Below are positions 55,992 to 64,000 of a stretch of DNA of 64,000 nucleotides, piece by piece. The position numbers and the translations under genes are program-made. The notes under the pieces are model-generated. The model had not been told where the DNA came from. It did not search any database and saw nothing but the letters and a program-made list of their open reading frames with translations. The stretch's first letter is position 1. Every line of letters starts with the position of its first letter. Source of the DNA: Adiantum capillus-veneris (taxonomy: Eukaryota; Streptophyta; Polypodiopsida; Polypodiales; Pteridaceae). Location: NCBI GenBank assembly GCA_014529385.2, contig CM043945.1, forward strand, positions 97,134,612 to 97,198,611. The letters are read 5' to 3'.

Positions 55992-57525
55992 TATGATTCT
56001 CCCACCACCAAAATCTCTTGCTCCATTAACCAAGGATTCAAAACTCTATTGCCCTCCATTAGAAGCAAGTTCACAATTTCTTCTACCACTCAGAAAGAGC
56101 CATGGTTTCTTCTTCTTACCGCCCTAATAGCACTAGGAGTTGTTGTGATCTCTCCCCAGCCAAGCCTTGCGATTAGTCTCCCAAGGAGGCCAAGTAGCAC
56201 CATAAGCTCTATCACTATCTCAAACTCCATCAATATAGATAGTCAATGGCAACAACACACAATATACAAAGGTTCTTGGGTTCTTATGCAACCAAGAAGG
56301 AGGAAACAATCCTCAATAGAAAATCTATTTTGTTCAGCATGCAAAGCATGAGTGCTAGATTTCAAAGTGTAGTTGGCCAAGAAAACTGTCAAGGAGGTTT
56401 TGGTACAAGATGTCTATAGTCACTCCGATGTGATTGCTAATGGCGGAGATGTCTCAATGACTTATCATCCTCGATGCAACTGTAAGTGTGTTCATAGCCT
56501 TCCATCTCTATTCTTTCTTTTCGACCTTGCTGCTCTCTTAATTTCTTTTTTAGTTTTGAAGAGGTAGAACAATATTAACAGAGGTAGATCAAGTTCTCAT
56601 AAGTTCTTCATTTCTTTCAGTAGTTAGACTAGGTGGTCTATTACATTTTGTTGCAGATGTCTATCCTTCATCATACGAGGAATGGGAGCCAATGGACTGT
56701 ATTATAGGTCTCATCTCTGTAATCCACGTTGACATTGGTGTTTTAAAGTATGATGGAAGAACTAGGGACAGTCTTGCAAATGAGGGAATTTTCTTCTATG
56801 AGCATTTCTACCAGCTCAACCAAAAAAAAAAAAAAAGGTACTCTGGTTAAACTCCCTCTCCCTACCAATTGGACCTGTATTGACTGGCGAGTCCTGGACA
56901 CCACAATGTGTGAAGCTCTCTGAAGAAATCTGTTTAGGGATGTGCAGAGGTCCCTACAAATTCAGTGCCCACTACATTGGTAAATATTGCTAATTTTTAT
57001 CATATAAGTTTATTTGTGGAACTATTTCACACCAGCCACATACATGTTGCAAAGACAATGCTGGTATGTAAATCTCTAGATGCTTGTTTCTGTGGCAAGC
57101 TGCTTGATAGAGGATGGTATGTTAAATAGGTGGACGTCATACATTGTGAGGTTGCACTGGACACTTTGGTGGCCAAGTACATGATCGGCACACAGTCCCT
57201 TCTCACCTCCTTCTGGTACCAGTGCTTTGAAATTGTTGCAGGCTACTCTAATTTTATTCCTATTAACCAAGAGTCGGTAGGCCTAGAGAACAATGGTATC
57301 GTAGATGTGGAGGTATTCAACAAAGAGCTCAACCGTGTGACAGTGTTCACAATAAGAGAACAATGCAACCTTCTGCAACTTTGACACGACATCCTGGACG
57401 AGACCGCGGAGAACGAGCCCTCACTGTTCTATTTCTTAATTGGAGGACACAAAGTAATGCAACGAAGGGAAAAAGAGATTGTTTGTAAAGAACTAACTGG
57501 CCAAGTCCAGATCATGCCAATGTAG
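55992..57525 (+). pseudogene. Unrecognised two-exon gene remnant, copy 2
   Basis: Starts MYDSPTTKISCSINQGFK, then FLLLTALIALGVVVISPQPS and LAISLPRRPSSTISSI, open for 120 codons. This resembles a transit peptide followed by a hydrophobic segment ending in a small-residue site (PSLA). The later exon-1 part (VLVQDVYSHSDVIANGGDVS, YHPRCN) and the intron are retained (GTAAGTG donor near 56481, GCAG before ATGTCTATCC at about 56654). Downstream blocks: HCEVALDTLVAKYMIGTQSL, NNGIVDVEVFNKELNRVTVF, EIVCKELTGQVQIMPM. Stops and frameshifts are present throughout. Having both copies lets the ancestral frame be seen better than either alone, but I still cannot name the family. Confidence 0.5.
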
Positions 57526-57588
57526 CTTGAATGAATCTATATTCATGACTTCCATTCCAATGTTTCTTGCAATTTAAATCTTTTGTTT

Positions 57589-58201
<613 letters not shown>

Positions 58202-58206
58202 TCCTC
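58202..58206. repeat. Target-site duplication TCCTC, left (copia D)
   Basis: TCCTC before the left LTR and again at 63271-63275. Confidence 0.93.
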
Positions 58207-58422
58207 TGTTGGAATTAGGGTTACAGAGAAACACACACAGCTTGTAGAAGACGAAGGAAGCTCAAGGCACACAATAGAGAGTGTGCTACTTAGTGTGCAA
58301 TGGTAAGATAGATAGCGGCGTATATACAATGTACCGGGGAGGACAACCTCCTAAAAAGGGAAAAAATGCCTCGGTGGTCCTAGTGTGTTCACACACATCA
58401 CTACCACATGTATATGGTAACA
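58207..58422 (-). repeat. Copia D 3' LTR (216 bp)
   Basis: TGTTGGAATTAGGG...ATATGGTAACA; TATATA near 58321. Differs from the 5' LTR by substitutions and a net 12 bp, part of it a CCTAGAGTGATGG block seen only at about 63153-63165. Confidence 0.93.
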
Positions 58423-58436
58423 AATCCCCCCTGGAG
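58423..58436 (-). other. Copia D polypurine tract
   Basis: CTCCAGGGGGGATT on the minus strand, directly before the 3' LTR. Confidence 0.75.
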
Positions 58437-58515
58437 TGATGCGGTGAACGAGAGCTGGCACATGAGTAAAGGGAAGTTCCATGTTCTAAGGACATGATCA
58501 GTCCACAAAGGGGAG

Positions 58516-58987
58516 TTAGCCAAAAGCTTTGCGGAAAGCTTCGAGTTTCTCACGAGACAATGCCTTTGTGAAAAGATATGCAAGGCTGTCCTGCTGAGAG
58601 CCTCTCCCTGACATAGTGGTAATGCACCTCAGTGTGCTTTGTGCGAGCATGAAAAACTGGGTTCCTCGCAACTGCCAATGCGCTCTGACTGTCAGTGTAG
58701 ATAGTGTTGGCAGTGTCCTATCCAACACCCAAATCAGCCATAAGGTGTCTGAGCCATGCACACTCAACCGTAGTTGTGAAGAATGCCATGTACTCAGCCT
58801 CACAACTCAAAGTGGCCATAGTAGGTTGCTTCTTGCTCAACCATGATATACATGAACTGCCAAGCATGAAACAAAAACCACTTGTGGATACTCGCGTGTC
58901 AAAACAACCAGCCCAATTTGAGTCCGAAAAAGCATGTAAATTTGATGGCAATGATCCCCCGTTGGGATAAAACAAGCCAAGATGCAA
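58516..58987 (-). pseudogene. Copia D RNase H
   Basis: 58987-58718: LHAFSDSNWAGCFDTRVSTS (first catalytic Asp), ISWLSKKQPTMATLSCEAEY (Glu) and ECAWLRHLMADLGV. A frame change follows, and 58803-58516 carries the end (SLAYLFTKALSREKLEAFRK). Broken by at least one indel. Confidence 0.88.
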
Positions 58988-59080
58988 AGTGCCACTAGGG
59001 TAGCAAAAAATCCTCTTAACAGCCTACCAATGCTTAGACCCTAGGCTATGCATAGATCTGCTGACCTGTGAGACTGCAAA

Positions 59081-59961
59081 CTAAATATCTGGCAGCGTGT
59101 TGCATACATAAATGAGGCAGCCAACAGCAATTTGGTAAAGAGTGACATTAGCAGCAGCAGGATCCCCAGCATCATGTAGACTCAACTTCAAACCTATTTC
59201 CATGGGAGTGCCAATAGGTTTGCAATCCTCAAGTTCAAACTTACATAACAATGTTTCTATGTAACTTTTCTGAAACAAGTCAATACCACCATCACACTTC
59301 TTAAACTGTATGCCCAAATAATGATGCAACAGCCCCAAATCTTTCATCTTGAAAGTAGCATTCAAATCAGCCTTAAATTCAGCAATATGTCTCTCATTTG
59401 GTCTAGTGATCAGTAAATCATCTACATAAAGAACCACAATGAGAAGTACATCACCCTCACGCTTTACATACAATGTGCTTTTTGTTGGACTATTACGAAA
59501 GCCTTGTTTGACCAAATGAGTGTCAGATTTCTTATACCAAGCATGAGGAGATTGCTTCAACCCATACAAAGCCTTGTTACATTTGCACACTTTGTCCTCT
59601 TGTCCTTTCTTGACAAAACCGCGAGGCTGTGTTACATAAACTTCCTCAAATATGTCACCATTCAAGAAAGCAGTAACAATGTGTGATCCCAACCAAAATG
59701 AGCTGCCAATGCACATAGAAAATGCACAGTAGTAGTCATACGACAAGTGGGAGCAAAGGTCTCTTCATAATCTATGCCTTTTTGTTGTGCATAACCCTTT
59801 GCAACAAGTCGAGCCTTATGGCGTTCGATCTCACCATCCGGCTTGGGTTTCAACTTGTAAACCCAATTCGTACCAATGGCCTTTTTGCCAGGAGGAAAAT
59901 CACATAAAGTCCATGTGTCATTTTCTATAAGTGCATCATATTCTGATTGCATGGCAGCCAT
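59081..59961 (-). pseudogene. Copia D reverse transcriptase
   Basis: 59961-59662: MQSEYDALIENDTWTLCDFP, KARLVAKGYAQQKGIDYEET. After a frameshift near 59690, 59746-59081 continues AFLNGDIFEEVYVTQPRGF, ALYGLKQSPHAWY, the catalytic VLYVDDLLIT box and MKDLGLLHHYLGIQF. It ends near CLIYVCNTLPDI. Confidence 0.9.
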
Positions 59962-60112
59962 CCAATTTTTCGAACTCTGTGCTTCATCAAAAGACAGAGG
60001 TTCCTAAACATCATGTAAGCTAGACACAACCAAAGCATAACAATCTGATGCATAAGATGCATGGTGAGAGCCTGAACAAGTACGACTAGACAAAGGTGCA
60101 TCCAATTTATTG

Positions 60113-61295
60113 TCATGTAGTATGCACCAGCCATTTTGGCATACCTCTAGCCTGCTCATTTTCAGCCCTTTCCTCATCAAGTACATCATGTACATCTGCA
60201 TCAGTAATAGGCTGATCTGTAACATTTTTAGAAACCCCCATAGGCTGTAGGTTTGCCTCATTGAAACTTACATTCATATTTCTACCACTGAAAAGAGGCA
60301 ACAAAGTGTCATAAATGTCTTGTTTGCTTACATTATTGTCTCTAGTACATAACAACAAGGGCTGAACAGAATATTCCACAAACACTACATCCCGCGAAAC
60401 CAGAATACATTTTGTTTGCGGATGATACAACCTGTAACCTTTGCTTTCAGCACTATAACCAACAAAATTACATTTGACAGTCTTATCATCCACTTTTCTG
60501 CGTTGTGTTTGTGGCACCAAAGCATATGCCAAATAGCCAAAAACAGGCATGTGCTCAATAGAAGGCTTTCTATCATGCCATGATTCATATGGAGTAATAG
60601 ACTACAAAGATTTCGTAGGACACCTGTTTAATACATAAGTGGCACACATGATGGCCTCAAGCCAAAAAGAATGCGGAAAAGCTTGACTTTTGACCATACA
60701 TCGTGCCATTTCCATAAGTGACCTGTTTTTCCTCTCAGCAACACCATTTTGCTGAGGTGTATAAGGCACTGTACATTGGTGTTTTATCCCACGACTAGCC
60801 AGAAATGCATTGAATTCATGAGACATATACTCCCCCCCTCGATCAGAACGGAGGGTGCCCATAGTACATTTCGAGATATTTTCAGCCATAGCCAAAAATT
60901 GTTTGAAGCACATAAAAACTTCGGACTTCGCTGTAAGCGGAAATACCCATGCATGCCTAGAGTAATCATCAACGAAAGTCACGAAGTAAAGGTAATTGCC
61001 CAAGCATGGAGTTTGCATGGGCCCACAAACATCACTACGCACAAGCTGCAACCTGCAACCTGCATGTGGCCCGAACTGAACCATCCTTTGGAAACTTAGA
61101 ACGCTGCATCTTACCCAAAATATAGCCTTCACAAACATGTTTGACAGGTGCTTCAAGAGGTGGCAAAGAAGCAACTATCTCAGATTTTTGCAAACATAGC
61201 AAACTCGCAAAATTCAGATGACCAAAACGTGCATGCCAAAGTTTTTCATCTGAAATAGCCCTTTTGCAACAGCATTTGCAAAATTTTGTCCACAC
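60113..61295 (-). pseudogene. Copia D integrase
   Basis: 61295-61035 gives the zinc region (KLWHARFGHLNFASL, CEGYILGKMQ). 61174-60602 (190 aa) gives the core with VRSDVCGP (first Asp), LRSDRGGEYMS (second Asp) and NGVAERKNRSLME (Glu). 60550-60113 gives the C-part (VFGYLAYALVPQTQRRKV, FVGYSAESKGYRLYHP). At least three frame changes separate these. Confidence 0.9.
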
Positions 61296-62754
61296 TTGTC
61301 ATACACAGTGAGCTTATACAGCCTACGACACAAAAGGCCAGATGCAACAATTTCATCACCAAAATTGAGATCATGAATTGTACATCTGTCATCCACAAAT
61401 TTGACTACAAGTCGAATTCTAGCAAGTGCGGATACAGACAAGAGATTCTTCTTGATCCCAAGTACATAAAGTGCATCAACAAGTGTGAAAGAACTACCAT
61501 TAGCAGTAGTAAGTACAATCTTTCAAACTCCCTGAACCGGATAAGAGGCATTGTTGGCACAAGTGACTAAATTCTCATGAGGAACAGACTCGAGAGAGGT
61601 GAACAATTCACCTTGTGAGGTTAATGTGCTTTGTAGCACCACTGTCGAAATACCACATATGTGAATCTGCAACAACTGACAAGCATGCATCATGGACAGC
61701 AGGATTGTAAGTACACTCTGCACTAAAAGCCCAGTCTGCATCAACATTAGCAACACAGTCTCCTTTCACAGAAGACTTAACAATGGCTGCATTTGTAGTG
61801 AAACCAACATTTGCAGTGGAACCACCCTCTTTCTTCTTAGCCTCTTTGGCCTTCAACTTAGGACATTGCTTGATCAAGTGATCATTAGCTTTACAATAAT
61901 GGCAATGCATCTTCTTTTTGCCCTTATCACCAGAATTTCCAGACGAATTGCTACCAGCAAAAGCATTAGGAACAGAAGTTTTATCACTCGCAGTAGAACC
62001 ATAAGAAGTGGCTTCATTACTGTTACCACCCTTTCTTTGAGAATCAATAAAAGCATGTTCAACTGCACGTTGTCTAGTTTTGTTTTTTTTTTTTGGAAAG
62101 TGACTCTTGCAACAGCAATGTGCATAATGCATCAAACTTGACAACTTCTGGATTTCCTTGGGTCATAAGTCTCCAAGTACTAGCAAAAGTTTGGTAAGAA
62201 TCTGGTAAGACATCAAGAACAGTCTGCACAAGGGAACTGTCTGAAATGACTTCACCTGCAGAAATAAGTTGCTCATTGATATCTTTGACACCAACAAGAA
62301 AAGTGTCCATATCATCTTCCTCATGCATAATCTTTGACTCCAGCTCTTTACGCAACAAAGCAATTTTAGCCTCATTGCGGCTTGCATAAAGACTTGCTAG
62401 AATATCCCAAGCCTGTTTTGTAGATTTTTCTGAATAGATGTGAAGAACAGTGGTGCGCTTCACAGACAACTCAATCAATTCATGAGTCTGCGCATCCTTT
62501 ACATCCCAATGAGCTTGTTCTGCCGTAGGCAAAATAACTCTAATAGTAGCAATCCTTGCAGCAAGACCTGCAACATCCTCAACATTGCCTACATCCTCAA
62601 AAGCAGGACGTACATCAATGCCCTGCACAATATTCCAGACGCCCTTTGACACAAGAATGTGTTGCATCATATAATCCCACATAGGGTAATTGTCCCCATC
62701 CAACCTGTCCTTAGCAGCAAACATCTTGAAGACATCTGTGTTGTTGTCAGCCAT
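61296..62754 (-). pseudogene. Copia D Gag and protease
   Basis: Gag starts at MADNNTD (62754): FAAKDRLDGDNYPMWDYMMQ, then helices to LLLQESLSKKKK. A T-run (about 62083-62095) has slipped and the frame changes. 62144-61608 continues with zinc knuckle CHYCKANDHLIKQC and protease MWYFDSGATKHINLT. Another frame change leads to CANNASYPVQGV and, from 61441, LSVSALARIRLVVKFVDD. Confidence 0.9.
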
Positions 62755-63029
62755 GGTAAATGCTGCACCTGATGTGAAAACTACTCGAAAATAGGAGAAA
62801 TGGAGCGAGAACAATATGTGCTATATAGCACAAACTGTAGAAGACTGTAAGGCACCTGTTATGCAGAAAAAGGGCACTGACAAAAATTCTACACAAAATG
62901 GCGAAATTGCCTGTGCAGGCCTGCCTATAGTGGAAACAGAGGCCGAAATAAGCCCGAATCAAAAATCTAAGAAAGTGAGTAGGCATGTGCTGGAGCTCCT
63001 GGCGACTAAGCTCAGAAGCTTGTAACCTA

Positions 63030-63040
63030 CTCTGATACAA
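63030..63040 (-). other. Copia D primer-binding site (imperfect)
   Basis: The minus strand reads TTGTATCAGAG two bases from the LTR, one change from the usual TGGTATCAGAG. Confidence 0.75.
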
Positions 63041-63042
63041 AT

Positions 63043-63270
63043 TGTTGGAATTAGGGTTGCAGAGAAACACACACAACTTGGAAAAGACAAAGGAAGCTCA
63101 AGGCACACAATAGAGAGTGTGTTATTTAGTGTGCAATAGTAAGATAGGTAGCCCTAGAGTGATGGGCGTATATATAATGCACGGGGAAAAAAAACCTCCT
63201 AAAGAGGGAAAAAATACCCCAGCGGTCCTAGTGTGTTCACGCACATCACTACCACATGTATATGGTAACA
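63043..63270 (-). repeat. Copia D 5' LTR (228 bp)
   Basis: TGTTGGAATTAGGG...ATATGGTAACA, followed by TSD TCCTC at 63271-63275. Confidence 0.93.
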
Positions 63271-63275
63271 TCCTC

Positions 63276-64000
63276 CTTCCACTATTTAAACAAGTGAGGG
63301 TGCATCTCTGCCCCTCACTTAGCCAGTGTTGTTCTATTTCGTTTTTTTGAGAAGACTTACTGCTTGCTTCACAAAAGGAACTATGGAGCTCACTACTCAT
63401 GTGTCTCAGGTTTTTTTCTACCCTAGCTTGCCTCGTTGCTGGTTATGTTGAAAGTTTTTACATTAAACATTCTTCTGCTATTTATTGGCACAATAAGGTT
63501 AACATTAAACACTTTTCAATAGCATGGAGGCGGTCGTTTTACCTCAGGTGCATATTGCTTGTGTTCATGTTGGGTTTTACAGTTGTCGGTAACTGTCATT
63601 TTTCACACTGAGCCCAACACGTGTATGTATTACTCATGAATGATAGGTTTATTATGTTACTCAGCATGGAAAATGTTGTTAACGTTGGTCGGTATAATTT
63701 GGCACTTGCATCCATTGGAAAAGGAAAATTTGGGTTTTCTTGGCTGGCCTAAGCTAGTATTCACTTGCTGTAAAAAGGGTTTTCCCATGTGCTAATCAAT
63801 GTTGTACTGGTTCTCTGGCTTTAATGAGGTAATTGCATATAGTAGGTATTGTTTGAGATTGGATTGATAAGCTTGGATTAACGGTTCATTGTTAATTTAG
63901 TAATACTGCGAACCTGGTAAAACACATCTATTGGGTTATAAGAAGTTTTGATTTGACTTCGTGCGCAATGCGTGCAGGGATAGTTGGCCCGACTACATAT
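63276..64000. other. Unassigned flank
   Basis: No coding, repeat or RNA feature recognised. With copia D removed it joins 58201-58206. Confidence 0.6.

Larger units (their letters stand above)
58207..63270 (-). mobile_element. Copia D (Ty1/copia, full structure, frameshifted)
   Basis: TG...CA, LTRs of 216 and 228 bp, perfect 5-bp TSD. In minus orientation it has gag, protease, integrase, RT and RNase H in copia order, ending at a PPT. Coding capacity is broken by many indels, so it is inactive, but it is the only element in the window with all copia domains present. Confidence 0.95.

Noticed and set aside
61692-62141. 149-aa plus-strand ORF opposite copia D gag
   Set aside because: Antisense shadow of the Gag/zinc-knuckle region.
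63399-63611. 70-aa ORF in the right flank
   Set aside because: No motif and no codon or context support.

Overview
This is plant nuclear DNA, most likely from a flowering plant with a repeat-rich genome. The plant call rests on Ty1/copia elements primed by a TGGTATCAGAGC-type site (initiator methionine tRNA), Ty3/gypsy elements with plant-type polyproteins, a DUF4283-like LINE ORF1 fragment, and many CT/CA microsatellites. No intact host gene was found, and no rRNA, tRNA or CRISPR. The species cannot be placed from sequence alone. Almost everything here is nested or decayed retrotransposon sequence.

Layout. (1) 1-31996 is a minus-strand tandem array of one gypsy element ('gypsy A') in which neighbouring units share LTRs: INT0 (1-4391), LTR1 (4392-6416), INT1 (6417-16579), LTR2 (16580-18604), INT2 (18605-28798), LTR3 (28799-30857), a deleted INT3 (30858-31703) and a truncated LTR4 (31704-31996). 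The period is 12188-12219 bp. INT1 and INT2 each carry the same copia element ('copia A', 8179-12386 and 20371-24604) at the same base, while INT0 has the empty site at 209-213. All gypsy A copies share disabling lesions, so the array grew by recombination and not by transposition.

(2) 31997-42251 is a second gypsy element ('gypsy B', plus strand), into which the array is inserted. It has a Gag-protease linker, RT, RNase H, integrase, a second retropepsin-like domain after the integrase, and a tail of W-P-K/R motifs. A short-LTR, Gag-type non-autonomous copia ('copia C', 35049-38781, TSD TGTTA) splits its RT. A separate small ORF with its own TATA box follows at 42477-42899. (3) 42.9-46.5 kb is largely anonymous, with a probable 3' end and LTR start of another element at 44.2 kb.

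(4) 46.6-57.6 kb holds two diverged direct copies of a segment of about 4.2-4.6 kb. Each copy carries a LINE ORF1-like fragment, a copia protease-region fragment and a two-exon gene remnant that I do not recognise, possibly plastid-targeted. Between the copies, and at their left ends, are long CT, CA and poly-C tracts. (5) 58207-63270 is a structurally complete but frameshifted copia ('copia D') with 5-bp TSD TCCTC. (6) 63276-64000 is unassigned flank.

History read from nesting. Gypsy B came first. Gypsy A inserted into it, then copia A inserted into one gypsy A unit, and that unit was duplicated by unequal exchange between LTRs. Copia C and copia D are independent insertions with their own target duplications.
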